Of a stretch of 64,000 nucleotides of DNA, positions 1-8,567 are shown piece by piece. Every line of letters begins with the position of its first letter. Position 1 is the stretch's first letter. The DNA comes from an uncultured Thalassotalea sp. GTDB lineage: Bacteria > Pseudomonadota > Gammaproteobacteria > Enterobacterales > Alteromonadaceae. The position numbers were made by a program, and so were the translations under genes. The notes under the pieces were generated by a model. That model saw only the letters and a program-made list of their open reading frames with translations, did not search any database and was not told the DNA's origin. The DNA lies in NCBI GenBank assembly GCA_947502355.1, contig CANMZP010000018.1:1-64000 (forward strand). The letters are read 5' to 3'.

Positions 1-75
1 GGCTCCTCAACCTGGACTTGAACCAGGGACAAACGGATTAACAGTCCGTTGCTCTACCAACTGAGCTATTGAGGA
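1..75 (-). tRNA. tRNA-Asn (anticodon GTT)
   Basis: The reverse strand folds as a standard tRNA: acceptor TCCTCAA pairs with TTGAGGA, the anticodon stem CGGA/TCCG encloses loop CTGTTAA with anticodon GTT, and the T-loop TTCAAGT is canonical. It closely resembles E. coli tRNA-Asn. The gene runs off the left edge: only CC of the encoded CCA lies inside the window, so one base is missing. It reads AAC/AAU codons in translation. Confidence 0.97.
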
Positions 76-118
76 ATTGTATAGTTATTGAGGTCTTGCC
101 TCGCTAACGGGGCGGAAT

Positions 119-145
119 ATTATAGCCCTAGGATAATTCTGTCAA
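119..145 (-). promoter_or_regulatory. Promoter of tRNA-Asn
   Basis: On the reverse strand a consensus -35 TTGACA (140-145) and a consensus -10 TATAAT (119-124) are separated by a short 15-base spacer. They are followed by a GC-rich stretch (CCGCCCCG), a discriminator type typical of stable-RNA promoters under stringent control. The spacer is shorter than the usual 16-18, which is the only oddity. Confidence 0.75.
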
Positions 146-428
146 CACAAAAAAAAGAAATATTTCATCTTTTGAATCGTTTGGATGTTTTGCATACAGT
201 TAGGTGTTAAAGGCAGCAAAAAACGGCTATCCGTTAAACATTTGCCTAACCTTTTATTTTCAATTTTTTACACTATAGCTTTTGCTTGCTTTAGGGGGAG
301 CAAACATTAAAAAATTAGGTAATACCTAATTTATAAAATATTAAACAAATTTGAACATTTATCGTAGCTAGTCGGGGTACTATCTTTTACAATAGTCCTC
401 TTTTTTCAAATTTTGATTGACCTTATTA
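146..428. other. Intergenic region upstream of the MATE gene
   Basis: AT-rich DNA between the tRNA-Asn promoter and the MATE exporter. I see no convincing gene, RNA or repeat here. It presumably holds the exporter's promoter, but no hexamer pair stands out. Confidence 0.5.
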
Positions 429-1778
429 ATGACCAAGCCTGCCAATGACAAAAGTCTAAATCTTCTTGATGGTCCCGTAAGCACGACTTTAAAAAATATG
501 ACCATTCCGATGACATACGGCATGATCTTATTAATGACGTTTAACTTGGTGGATACTTTTTTCGTCAGTTTGCTCGGTACCCAGCCATTAGCAGCAATCA
601 GTTTTACTTTTCCAATTACGTTTACGGTAATTAGCTTAGCAATCGGACTTGGTATTGGTACCTCGGCAGTCATCGCCAAAACACTGGGTAAAGGGAATTC
701 AGAAGATGCACGTAATACAGGCACAGTCGCACTCATTCTTAGTGCTCTAATCGTTTGTTTGCTTTCAGGATTAGGTTATTTCTTTTCAGATGAAATATTC
801 TCTTTATTAGGGGCAAAACAAAATTTACTGCCGTTAATTCATGACTACATGGATCTTTGGTTTATTGGTAGTGTCGGTTTGATCGCCCCAATGATTGGTA
901 ATGCAATTTTAAGAGCATCGGGTGACACCAAAACACCGAGTATCGTTATGGGCAGTGCAGGGTTGATTAATGCGATAATGGATCCGATTTTAATTTTCGG
1001 CTTTGGGCCAATCCCTGCTCTAGGTATTAAAGGCGCTGCTATGGCGACCTTGGTATCTTGGGTATTTGGATTGATTTTGATTATTTATATCTTGGGTTAT
1101 AAGCGTCAGCTGATTCATTTGAAATTACCTGCAATGCCCATATTATTTAAATCAACGCAGGAAATCTTGCACATCGGTCTGCCTGCCGCTGGGGCAAACA
1201 TGTTAACGCCGATAGCCGCTGCCGTAATGACTGCAATTGCTGCTACTTATGGCGAATCTACGGTTGCTGCTTTTGGTGTAGGCTCTCGTATCGAATCTAT
1301 TGCTTGTTTGGTTGTTTTAGCACTATCAATGACATTACCGCCATTTATAAGCCAAAACCTAGGCGCTGGAAAATTAGAGCGAGTGGGAGAGGCTTATCGC
1401 GTATCCATCAAGTTTGTGATCTTTTGGCAATTTGCGGTGTATTTATTACTTATAGCGTGTTCGTCATACATTGCCGATATGTTTGCTAAAGAAGAAAGCG
1501 TTGCAGAAATAATCCAATTGTTTATGTTTATTTTGCCACTAGGGTATGGTTTCCAAGGGATTATTATACTAACCAACTCCTCGTTTAACGCTTTACATAA
1601 ACCAATGGTTGCTTTGTGTTTAAGCGTCATTCGCTTATTTATTTTTTATGTACCACTTGCCTATGCCGGCAGCAAGCTGTTTGGTTTGTATGGGTTTTTC
1701 TTTGGGGCATTATTGGGTAACGTATTCATGGCAGCACTGTCGTATAATTTATTTATTAAACGCTGTGAAGGACACTAG
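429..1778 (+). CDS. MATE family efflux transporter
   Basis: A 449-residue, strongly hydrophobic protein with about 12 predicted membrane helices, as expected of MATE-family (MatE) drug/cation antiporters. The N-terminal block with 'MTYGMILLMTFNLVDTFFVS' and the repeated 'GLPAAGANML' at the start of the second half mark the two six-helix bundles. It should sit in the inner membrane and export cationic compounds using a Na+ or H+ gradient; the substrate cannot be read from sequence. The frame opens at a TTG (417), but the ATG at 429 is the more likely start. There is no strong ribosome-binding site for either. It is a single gene, distinct from the norM-type gene at 21530. Confidence 0.88.
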   Translation: MTKPANDKSLNLLDGPVSTTLKNMTIPMTYGMILLMTFNLVDTFFVSLLGTQPLAAISFTFPITFTVISLAIGLGIGTSAVIAKTLGKGNSEDARNTGTVALILSALIVCLLSGLGYFFSDEIFSLLGAKQNLLPLIHDYMDLWFIGSVGLIAPMIGNAILRASGDTKTPSIVMGSAGLINAIMDPILIFGFGPIPALGIKGAAMATLVSWVFGLILIIYILGYKRQLIHLKLPAMPILFKSTQEILHIGLPAAGANMLTPIAAAVMTAIAATYGESTVAAFGVGSRIESIACLVVLALSMTLPPFISQNLGAGKLERVGEAYRVSIKFVIFWQFAVYLLLIACSSYIADMFAKEESVAEIIQLFMFILPLGYGFQGIIILTNSSFNALHKPMVALCLSVIRLFIFYVPLAYAGSKLFGLYGFFFGALLGNVFMAALSYNLFIKRCEGH

Positions 1779-1781
1779 AAG

Positions 1782-1797
1782 CTGTTGATCTTTGCAG
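1782..1797. promoter_or_regulatory. Possible weak LexA-like box upstream of uvrB
   Basis: The sequence fits CTG-N10-CAG (CTGTTGATCTTTGCAG). uvrB is an SOS gene in E. coli, so a LexA site is plausible, but the centre is not the usual alternating AT run and the site lies about 250 bases before the uvrB start. Treat it as a weak candidate. Confidence 0.25.
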
Positions 1798-2045
1798 TAT
1801 CACTTTTGATCAATTGCTGGTTTTACAAACGGATTTGTATATTGGACGATAATTTATTTATATAAGGTGTTAAGTACATAAACGCAAAATCCCGTGGACA
1901 CCGTTTATTTAGCTTTTCGGCATCTTTTTTAATGTGAATGGCAATAAGCATTCCAAAGTAAAAAAGCCTTGTAGAATAGGCAAATAATCCGATGCAAAAA
2001 CAATCACCAAAGGTCAATAGACCCTAGGAAACTTTAAAAGACGTT

Positions 2046-4043
2046 ATGAGTAAAGATTTAGAACTGATTTCAGATTACAAGCCAAGTGGCGATCAACCCA
2101 CGGCCATTAAGCAGTTAATTGATGGCTTAGAGAGCGGTCTTGCACACCAAACTTTATTAGGTGTTACCGGCTCGGGTAAAACCTTTACCATCGCTAATGT
2201 GATTGCCGAGCAAAATCGGCCAACCATGCTGCTTGCGCCCAATAAAACATTGGCAGCGCAGTTATATGGTGAAATGAAAGAATTTTTCCCAAATAACGCA
2301 GTTGAATATTTTGTTTCTTACTACGATTATTACCAGCCTGAAGCTTATGTACCAACAACTGATACCTTTATTGAAAAGGATGCCTCAGTAAATGAACACA
2401 TCGAGCAAATGCGCCTTTCTGCAACTAAAGGGCTTCTTGAACGCCGTGATGTGATTATTGTAGCTTCCGTTTCAGCCATTTATGGTTTAGGTGATCCTGA
2501 CTCATATTTAAAAATGATGCTGCATTTATCAGTAGGCGACATCATTAATCAACGAGATATTTTAAGGCGTTTAGCCGAGCTGCAATACACTCGCAACGAT
2601 GTTGAATTTCAACGAGCTACTTATCGAGTTCGAGGCGATGTTATTGACATATTTCCCGCTGAATCAGATAAATTAGCGATACGAGTCGAATTGTTTGATG
2701 AAGAGGTTGAGCGGATCAGTGAATTTGATCCACTTACCGGCCAGGTTGAAAGTGTCCTGCAGCGAGTCACTATTTACCCGAAAACCCACTATGCTACGCC
2801 GCGAGATAAAATTTTAGCGGCCGTAGAAAAAATCAAAGTCGAATTAAAAGATCGAGCTAAACAATTAAAAGATAACAATAAATTGATTGAAGAGCAGCGC
2901 ATTGTCCAGCGAACTCAATTTGATATCGAAATGATGACTGAGCTCGGCTACTGTTCTGGCATTGAAAACTACTCTCGTTATCTCTCTGGTCGTGGAGAAG
3001 GGGAGGCGCCACCGACCCTGTTCGATTACCTACCGCCTGATGGTTTGCTAGTGATCGATGAATCACATGTTACTGTGCCTCAGATAGGGGCTATGTATAA
3101 GGGTGACCGATCACGAAAAGAAAATTTGGTTGAATACGGTTTCCGATTACCTTCGGCTCTAGATAACCGACCAATGAAGTTTGATGAATTTACGGCGATT
3201 TCACCGCAAACTATTTACGTGTCAGCAACCCCAAGTGATTATGAGTTAGATAAATCTTCGGGTGAAGTCGCTGAACAAGTTGTTCGCCCGACAGGGCTAC
3301 TTGACCCTGAAATTGAAGTTCGTCCGGTTGAAACCCAAGTTGATGATCTTCTATCTGAAATCCGAATTCGTATTAATAAAGGTGAGCGTGTATTAGCAAC
3401 CACATTAACGAAACGAATGGCAGAAGATTTAAGTGAATACGTAACCGAAAACGGTGTTAAAGCTCGTTACTTGCATTCCGATGTGGACACCGTAGAACGC
3501 ATGGAAATTATTCGTGATTTACGATTAGGTGTATTCGATGTGCTTATCGGAATTAACTTGTTACGGGAAGGCTTAGATATGCCGGAAGTCTCATTAGTTG
3601 CGATATTAGATGCTGATAAAGAAGGCTTCCTTCGCTCTGAGCGGTCATTAATTCAAACTATTGGACGTGCCGCTCGTAACATTGAAGGTAAGGCCATTTT
3701 ATATGCCGATAAAATTACCAAATCCATGAAAAAAGCCATTGATGAAACCGAGCGACGACGTAGTAAGCAGCATCAATTTAATTTAGATAATAATATTCAA
3801 CCAAAGGGCTTAACGAAAAAAATTGCCGATGTGATGGGCTCGAAATCCAATGTCAGTAATAAGGCCTTAAAAGTTGCTGAGCCGAGAGGTCAAGCAACTC
3901 AATTATCAACACAGGAAATTGATAAGAAAGTTGCAGAGCTTGAAAATGAAATGTTTGAGCATGCTCGAAATCTAGAGTTTGAGAAAGCTGCTGGGGTAAG
4001 GGATGAAATTGCCAAACTTAGGGAAATTCAGTTAAAAACCTAA
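2046..4043 (+). CDS. uvrB: Excinuclease ABC subunit B
   Basis: A 665-residue UvrB (E. coli 673). In nucleotide excision repair UvrB is loaded at lesions by UvrA, verifies the damage and recruits UvrC. Visible features: Walker A GVTGSGKT at residues 39-46; the aromatic beta-hairpin [10 protein letters not shown] at 92-101 that clamps DNA; a DESH Walker B near 340; helicase motifs ending in QTIGRAARN; and a C-terminal UVR coiled-coil domain (about 628-662) that binds UvrC. The ATG is supported by full alignment with the family. The last four bases overlap the convergent small gene. A weak LexA-like motif lies upstream. Confidence 0.98.
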   Translation: MSKDLELISDYKPSGDQPTAIKQLIDGLESGLAHQTLLGVTGSGKTFTIANVIAEQNRPTMLLAPNKTLAAQLYGEMKEFFPNNAVEYFVSYYDYYQPEAYVPTTDTFIEKDASVNEHIEQMRLSATKGLLERRDVIIVASVSAIYGLGDPDSYLKMMLHLSVGDIINQRDILRRLAELQYTRNDVEFQRATYRVRGDVIDIFPAESDKLAIRVELFDEEVERISEFDPLTGQVESVLQRVTIYPKTHYATPRDKILAAVEKIKVELKDRAKQLKDNNKLIEEQRIVQRTQFDIEMMTELGYCSGIENYSRYLSGRGEGEAPPTLFDYLPPDGLLVIDESHVTVPQIGAMYKGDRSRKENLVEYGFRLPSALDNRPMKFDEFTAISPQTIYVSATPSDYELDKSSGEVAEQVVRPTGLLDPEIEVRPVETQVDDLLSEIRIRINKGERVLATTLTKRMAEDLSEYVTENGVKARYLHSDVDTVERMEIIRDLRLGVFDVLIGINLLREGLDMPEVSLVAILDADKEGFLRSERSLIQTIGRAARNIEGKAILYADKITKSMKKAIDETERRRSKQHQFNLDNNIQPKGLTKKIADVMGSKSNVSNKALKVAEPRGQATQLSTQEIDKKVAELENEMFEHARNLEFEKAAGVRDEIAKLREIQLKT

Positions 4044-4246
4044 ACTCTGGACGCGTAGAAACTGATGATCAGAGAGATATCTTCCGTTTTGCAACTGCTC
4101 ATGCTTGATATTTCACTAATGATCTTATCCTGGATATCGACAGGAAATAGCATCAACTGCTCTAAAAATAAATGAGCTTGTAATTCATCTTTTGCATTTA
4201 CAAGCTCACCCAAATGCTTAGCATGATGCTCCCAAATAGACGACAT
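4040..4246 (-). CDS. Small conserved-type hypothetical protein
   Basis: A 68-residue acidic, helical protein with no signal peptide or membrane segment, convergent with uvrB and overlapping its stop by four bases. The frame also opens at a TTG twelve bases earlier, but that region reads GGAGAACATTATG, a strong Shine-Dalgarno seven bases before the ATG, so the start is placed at 4246. I do not recognise the family. The ribosome-binding site and protein-like composition argue that it is real. Confidence 0.6.
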   Translation of the reverse strand: MSSIWEHHAKHLGELVNAKDELQAHLFLEQLMLFPVDIQDKIISEISSMSSCKTEDISLIISFYASRV

Positions 4247-4258
4247 AATGTTCTCCAA

Positions 4259-4471
4259 AAAATATACACTTATTTAATTTTAGGCCACAAACGCCCCATT
4301 TTCCCATAGATATCACAGATTTTGGCAACAAATGGGTAACTCATTTCGTAAAGTTACGATAAGTTGTTTATTTTCATCAACTTTCAAAATGCATAAATAT
4401 TCCACTTTTAGCCAATTTTTTCATGATTATTGAAAACTCATCGTGAAACATTGGCATTTTACCCCTTAAAG
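4259..4471. other. Intergenic region before the RAYT locus
   Basis: AT-rich sequence between the small reverse gene and the first palindrome. I see no gene here. It probably carries the promoter of the small reverse-strand gene. Confidence 0.5.
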
Positions 4472-4492
4472 TTACATAGACAGTCTATGTAA
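4472..4492. repeat. REP palindrome upstream of truncated RAYT
   Basis: A perfect inverted repeat: arms TTACATAGAC and GTCTATGTAA around a single central A. It lies 98 bases upstream of the RAYT start. The same palindrome recurs across the window, and a linked RAYT gene is the hallmark of REP/RAYT systems. Confidence 0.9.
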
Positions 4493-4590
4493 TAGACTGA
4501 TCTGTCATGGTCCCAGGCTATGAGGAGATATTCGCAAATTTCAGATTCTGTTCTATGATTGAATTACTTGACTCATGGAGGAGAATTTAA

Positions 4591-5103
4591 ATGACAAAAG
4601 CAAGGAAAGACCAAATTAGCCTGTCCGATACTCAATATTATCATTGCACTTCAAGGTGTGTTCGCAGGGCCTTCTTATGTGGTGATGACCCCGTTACGAA
4701 GCAAAATTTTGATCATAGACGAGACATCATTGAGCAAAGGATCCTAGAGTTGTCCACTGTCTATGCTATCGATATTTTATCGTACGCCATTATGAGCAAT
4801 CACTTGCACTTAGTGCTAAAAATTTCACCTGAAAAGCAAGAGAAGTGGACCGATGAGGAAGTCGTTACCCATTGGCACTCGATTCATTTCGGACATGAAA
4901 TTACACGAAAATACCTTAAAAACGGCAAGGTTTCTGACGATGAGCGTGCGTTATTTAATCAGGTGATAGCAACCTATCGAGAAAGGCTTGGGAGTTTAAG
5001 TTGGTTTATGCGAGATTTAAATGAATATATTGCTCGCCTTGCCAATACGGAAGATAATTGCAAAGGCCATTTTTGGGAGGGGCGCTATAGTAAAGTTACA
5101 TAG
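4591..5103 (+). pseudogene. Truncated REP-associated tyrosine transposase (first tandem copy)
   Basis: This 170-codon frame matches the first 167 residues of the full gene at 5273, apart from Thr128 in place of Ile. It retains the HUH-type motif HLH (71-73) and the likely catalytic Tyr146 in DLNEYIARL, but loses the C-terminal 150 residues. After GRYS the frame enters TAAAG plus a REP palindrome and ends K-V-T at the TAG inside that palindrome. The ribosome-binding site (GGAGGAGA) is intact, so a shortened protein could still be made. It could act as a DNA-binding remnant or regulator of the intact copy, but there is no direct evidence. Confidence 0.9.
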
Positions 5104-5174
5104 ACAGTCTATGTAATAACATAGTTACATAGACAGTCTATGTAATAACATAGTTACATAGACAGTCTATGTAA
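5096..5174. repeat. REP array, three palindromes, 29-base period
   Basis: Perfect palindromes at 5096-5116, 5125-5145 and 5154-5174, spaced exactly 29 bases apart by identical TAACATAG linkers. The third copy is the one that begins the duplicated RAYT block. The first supplies the stop codon of the truncated transposase. Confidence 0.93.
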
Positions 5175-5272
5175 TAGACTGATCTGTCATGGTCCCAGGC
5201 TATGAGGAGATATTCGCAAATTTCAGATTCTGTTCTATGATTGAATTACTTGACTCATGGAGGAGAATTTAA

Positions 5273-6235
5273 ATGACAAAAGCAAGGAAAGACCAAATTA
5301 GCCTGTCCGATACTCAATATTATCATTGCACTTCAAGGTGTGTTCGCAGGGCCTTCTTATGTGGTGATGACCCCGTTACGAAGCAAAATTTTGATCATAG
5401 ACGAGACATCATTGAGCAAAGGATCCTAGAGTTGTCCACTGTCTATGCTATCGATATTTTATCGTACGCCATTATGAGCAATCACTTGCACTTAGTGCTA
5501 AAAATTTCACCTGAAAAACAAGAGAAGTGGACCGATGAGGAAGTCGTTACCCATTGGCACTCGATTCATTTCGGACATGAAATTACACGAAAATACCTTA
5601 AAAACGGCAAGGTTTCAGACGATGAGCGTGCGTTATTTAATCAGGTGATAGCAATCTATCGAGAAAGGCTTGGGAGTTTAAGTTGGTTTATGCGAGATTT
5701 AAATGAATATATTGCTCGCCTTGCCAATACGGAAGATAATTGCAAAGGCCATTTTTGGGAGGGGCGCTATAGTAGTCAGGCATTACTTGATGAAAAAGCG
5801 TTAATAACTTGTATGGCCTACGTCGATTTAAATCCTATCCGCGCTCAAGAGGCTAATTCATTAGAAAACTCTAATTTTACGAGCATCAAAAGGCGCATCG
5901 CCTGGGCTAAACTCAAGAAACAACCTTTTAAGTTGCTGCCATTTATTGGTTTGAAAGCAGCGGAAAACAGCCACGGAATACGCTTTAATCTAATTGATTA
6001 TTTGCTCCTAGTTGAAGAATCCGGAAAGCAATTAAGAGAAGACAAAAAAGGTCATTTAGATCCAAAGAGCAATATTTTAAGGACACTCAACCTTGATCAC
6101 AATGTGTGGTTAGACATGATGAAAAATTTTGAAAATAACTTTGGGGACAGGGCGGGAAGTAAGGAAGAGTTGCAAAGATACTATTTTGCTCATCATTTTA
6201 AACGACGTCCAAATGTCGCTAATTCATTACTCTAA
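5273..6235 (+). CDS. REP-associated tyrosine transposase (RAYT, Y1_Tnp/IS200-like)
   Basis: A 320-residue single-domain Y1 (HUH) transposase of the REP-associated type. Motifs: MSNHLHLVL with the metal-binding HLH at 71-73; DLNEYIARL with Tyr146 as the likely nucleophile; and the family signature GHFWEGRY followed by YVDLNPIRA. Family members nick and rejoin single-stranded palindromic REP DNA. The palindrome 98 bases upstream of its start is the same one scattered through the window, so it is the likely mobiliser. A strong ribosome-binding site (GGAGGAGAATTTAA before ATG) supports the start. No inverted-repeat-bounded insertion sequence is seen, in keeping with a domesticated RAYT. Confidence 0.93.
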   Translation: MTKARKDQISLSDTQYYHCTSRCVRRAFLCGDDPVTKQNFDHRRDIIEQRILELSTVYAIDILSYAIMSNHLHLVLKISPEKQEKWTDEEVVTHWHSIHFGHEITRKYLKNGKVSDDERALFNQVIAIYRERLGSLSWFMRDLNEYIARLANTEDNCKGHFWEGRYSSQALLDEKALITCMAYVDLNPIRAQEANSLENSNFTSIKRRIAWAKLKKQPFKLLPFIGLKAAENSHGIRFNLIDYLLLVEESGKQLREDKKGHLDPKSNILRTLNLDHNVWLDMMKNFENNFGDRAGSKEELQRYYFAHHFKRRPNVANSLL

Positions 6236-6273
6236 CGCGTTAATAATCTCTTAATTATTGCAAGGGCTAACAT

Positions 6274-6312
6274 ATAGATATTATCTTACTAAGTAATATC
6301 TATGAGTTTTTA
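6274..6312 (+). terminator. Possible terminator after RAYT
   Basis: A 10-base-pair AT-rich stem (ATAGATATTA/TAATATCTAT, loop 10) is followed by GAGTTTTTATC. The stem is weak and AT-rich, so termination may be inefficient. Confidence 0.45.
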
Positions 6313-6381
6313 TCTCTTGATTTTTTTAGATAAATTGTAGATTCTTACTATGAAAGAAAAAATCATATAAGGGGTATGATT

Positions 6382-6849
6382 ATGTTAGTTCCAAGCAAAA
6401 AAACGTTATTTAAGAGCCTTCTTTGTTTAGCAACATTAACTTTTATCAGTAACAATGCCATCGCTCATGAAGAACATGAACTAAACAAGAAAACGACTGA
6501 AATTACGATTGAACAGGTTACTCAAGGTGAGCCACTTTCCATTGAATTAACACTCGAAGATAAAAATTATCAGGTCGAGTTACCAGCTGAGGTGATCACA
6601 AATCCTGAAAAACTCAAACAACTTCTAGCTGACTTACCTGAATCTGCACAAAAAGAAATAACTCAAGCTATTGCCCATATTCAAGACGAAACCATTGTGA
6701 AGTCTAAAGACTCTGACATAAAGAAAGTAATGGTTATTGTTAAAGATAAATCTGAAGCCCAACAGAAAGTGATTGTCAGAAGTGATGCAGGAGTTGTAGA
6801 GAAAAAGTTGTTTATTGAACCAGAAGAAGTTATCAAAGTTTTATTTTAA
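6382..6849 (+). CDS. Exported hypothetical protein
   Basis: A 155-residue protein with an N-terminal signal peptide (basic MLVPSKKTLFKSL, then a hydrophobic core, likely cleaved after NNAIA before HEEHE). The mature part is small, acidic and Lys/Glu-rich, probably periplasmic, with no cysteines or known motif visible. The frame opens at an ATG (6376), but GGGG at 6371-6374 is correctly spaced (7 bases) only for the ATG at 6382. I do not recognise the family. The His/Glu-rich HEEHE at the mature N-terminus could bind metal, but this is speculative. Confidence 0.7.
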   Translation: MLVPSKKTLFKSLLCLATLTFISNNAIAHEEHELNKKTTEITIEQVTQGEPLSIELTLEDKNYQVELPAEVITNPEKLKQLLADLPESAQKEITQAIAHIQDETIVKSKDSDIKKVMVIVKDKSEAQQKVIVRSDAGVVEKKLFIEPEEVIKVLF

Positions 6850-7001
6850 TATGTTTGTTATATTCCGAATCATATTTGAATATTCATTTTGCCTATGTTA
6901 ATTAATTTAAAGCGTTAGCATAGGCATTTCCCAAAATAATCTTATCCAAAACTTAAATAAAATAATTTCACGATACGTAATAGCAAATACGAATTACATA
7001 A

Positions 7002-7128
7002 TTACATAGACAGTCTATGTAAAAGGGAAAAATTAAAAAGGCGAATTACATAGACAGTCTATGTAAAAGGGAAAAATTAAAAAGGCGAATTACAAAGACA
7101 GTCTATGTAAAAAGGCAAATAGACTGTC
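7002..7128. repeat. REP array, three palindromes, 44-base period
   Basis: Palindromes at 7002-7022, 7046-7066 and 7090-7110 (the last with one mismatch, ACAAAGAC) are spaced exactly 44 bases apart by near-identical linkers containing AAAAGGGAAAAATTAAAAAGGC. A partial inverted half-site (AGACTGTCT) follows near 7120. The array lies just downstream of queC's stop on the reverse strand. Confidence 0.92.
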
Positions 7129-7145
7129 TTGCTTAAGGTCGGGAA

Positions 7146-7802
7146 TTATTCGTAAGGAAGGGGATCTGTTGCTTTGTTTTCTGCAAATGCTTCTAAGCGC
7201 TCTTGACAGGCACCACATTTACCACAGGCCTTTTCTCGGCCGTTGTAACAAGTCCAGCTTTTGCCGTAATCTAGGCCCATTTTTAAACCGTCGGTTAAAA
7301 TATCAATTTTGCTGTCCTTAAGGTAAGGGCTGAAAATTTCCACGGCTTCGTAGTTAGCTATTTTGCTGACGTCGTTCATTTTCTCAACAAACTCTGGGCG
7401 GCAATCTGGGTAGATGGCATGATCGCCCGAATGTGCACCATAGTAAACCTTTGAAGCACCTAGTGATACCGCGTAACCTACAGCCATAGAAAGCAAAATC
7501 ATATTACGGTTTGGCACCATGGTTGATTTCATGCTTTCTTCTTCGTAATGCCCCTCCGGGATGTCGATATCATCGGTCAGTGAAGATCCTGCCAATAATT
7601 GATTAATGGCACTGATGTCGATAACTTTATGAGGGATATTGAGTTCTTTACACACATTAGCGGCAAACTCTAATTCTTTTAAATGTTTTTGACCGTAGTC
7701 AAAAGATAGGGCGTATACTTCTTTGCCATCACGTACGGCTCGGTTTAACACGGTAAATGAATCCATACCGCCTGAATAAATTACTACTACTTTTTCAGCC
7801 AT
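7146..7802 (-). CDS. queC: 7-cyano-7-deazaguanine synthase
   Basis: A 218-residue QueC that makes preQ0 from 7-carboxy-7-deazaguanine, ammonia and ATP, for queuosine in tRNA. The PP-loop SGGMDS is at residues 10-15, and the zinc site is formed by Cys185, Cys193, Cys196 and Cys199 ([16 protein letters not shown]). It is transcribed away from queE, leaving 76 bases for back-to-back promoters, so the two pathway enzymes are probably coordinately expressed. A REP array sits right after its 3' end. Confidence 0.97.
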   Translation of the reverse strand: MAEKVVVIYSGGMDSFTVLNRAVRDGKEVYALSFDYGQKHLKELEFAANVCKELNIPHKVIDISAINQLLAGSSLTDDIDIPEGHYEEESMKSTMVPNRNMILLSMAVGYAVSLGASKVYYGAHSGDHAIYPDCRPEFVEKMNDVSKIANYEAVEIFSPYLKDSKIDILTDGLKMGLDYGKSWTCYNGREKACGKCGACQERLEAFAENKATDPLPYE

Positions 7803-7878
7803 TTCTTAGCTCTCTCATGTATACTATTAGATTATTTAATTTTACTGCAAAACGCCCTGATCCTAAAGACTATTTATT

Positions 7879-8550
7879 ATGACACATTATAAAATTAACG
7901 AATTGTTTGAAACATTGCAGGGGGAGGGTTCATTTACTGGCCAACCTTCCATTTTTATCCGTCTGCAAGGTTGCCCTGTTGGATGTTCTTGGTGTGATAC
8001 TAAGCATACGTGGGAAATAGACCCAGACAGTGAAGTGAGCAGCGACATTGTTGTTAATAAGACTTCTGAGACCGATGAATGGGTGGACTTAGATTGTGAG
8101 TCGATTTTAAAGGTGATTGAAAATAAACAGTTTAGAGCCAAGCATTTGGTGATTACTGGTGGTGAGCCGTGCATGTATGACTTGCGACCATTATGTGAGT
8201 TGTTTGAAAAGCATGGTTACACAACGCAAATAGAAACCTCAGGAACCTATGAAATTCTCGCTTCGGATAATTGCTGGGTTACGGTATCGCCAAAAATCAA
8301 CATGCGTGGTGGTTTCAAGGTGCTATCTTCGGCAATGGAAAGAGCCAATGAAATAAAACATCCGGTAGCCACTGAGCAACACATTACCGATTTAAAGGCA
8401 TTATTAGAAGAACATCAAATTACGGACAAGCAAGTCTACTTGCAGCCAATCAGTCAAAAGAAACGAGCGACTGAATTGGCAATTGAAACGTGTATCGCCA
8501 ATAATTGGCGCCTATCGGTGCAAGTACATAAATACATTGGTATTGAATAG
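7879..8550 (+). CDS. queE: 7-carboxy-7-deazaguanine synthase (radical SAM)
   Basis: A 223-residue radical-SAM enzyme that converts 6-carboxytetrahydropterin to 7-carboxy-7-deazaguanine, the step before QueC. The cluster motif is C32-x3-C36-x2-C39 (CPVGCSWC), and the SAM-binding region is TGGEPCMYDLRPL. The N-terminal ETLQGEGSFTGQPSIFIRLQGC is characteristic of QueE. It is divergent from queC and convergent with dinG (17 bases apart). Confidence 0.97.
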   Translation: MTHYKINELFETLQGEGSFTGQPSIFIRLQGCPVGCSWCDTKHTWEIDPDSEVSSDIVVNKTSETDEWVDLDCESILKVIENKQFRAKHLVITGGEPCMYDLRPLCELFEKHGYTTQIETSGTYEILASDNCWVTVSPKINMRGGFKVLSSAMERANEIKHPVATEQHITDLKALLEEHQITDKQVYLQPISQKKRATELAIETCIANNWRLSVQVHKYIGIE

Positions 8551-8567
8551 TTCTGGCTATTCACCTG

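Larger units (their letters stand above)
4472..5774. repeat. Tandem duplication of 621 bases (RAYT 5' part plus upstream REP)
   Basis: Block 4472-5092 is repeated at 5154-5774, offset 682 bases. I count three base differences, all in the coding part: two synonymous and one changing Thr128 to Ile. The block spans the palindrome, the common leader, the ribosome-binding site and the first 167 codons or so of the transposase. The junction after copy 1 shares TAAAG with the sequence just before copy 1 (4467-4471 and 5091-5095), a short homology at the breakpoint. The near identity means the duplication is recent. Confidence 0.93.

Noticed and set aside
1782-1797. Confident SOS operator for uvrB
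   Set aside because: The CTG-N10-CAG match has a poor centre and is about 250 bases from the start; kept only as a weak candidate.
1823-2017. 64-codon reverse frame upstream of uvrB
   Set aside because: No ribosome-binding site, and it occupies the uvrB promoter region; not protein-like.
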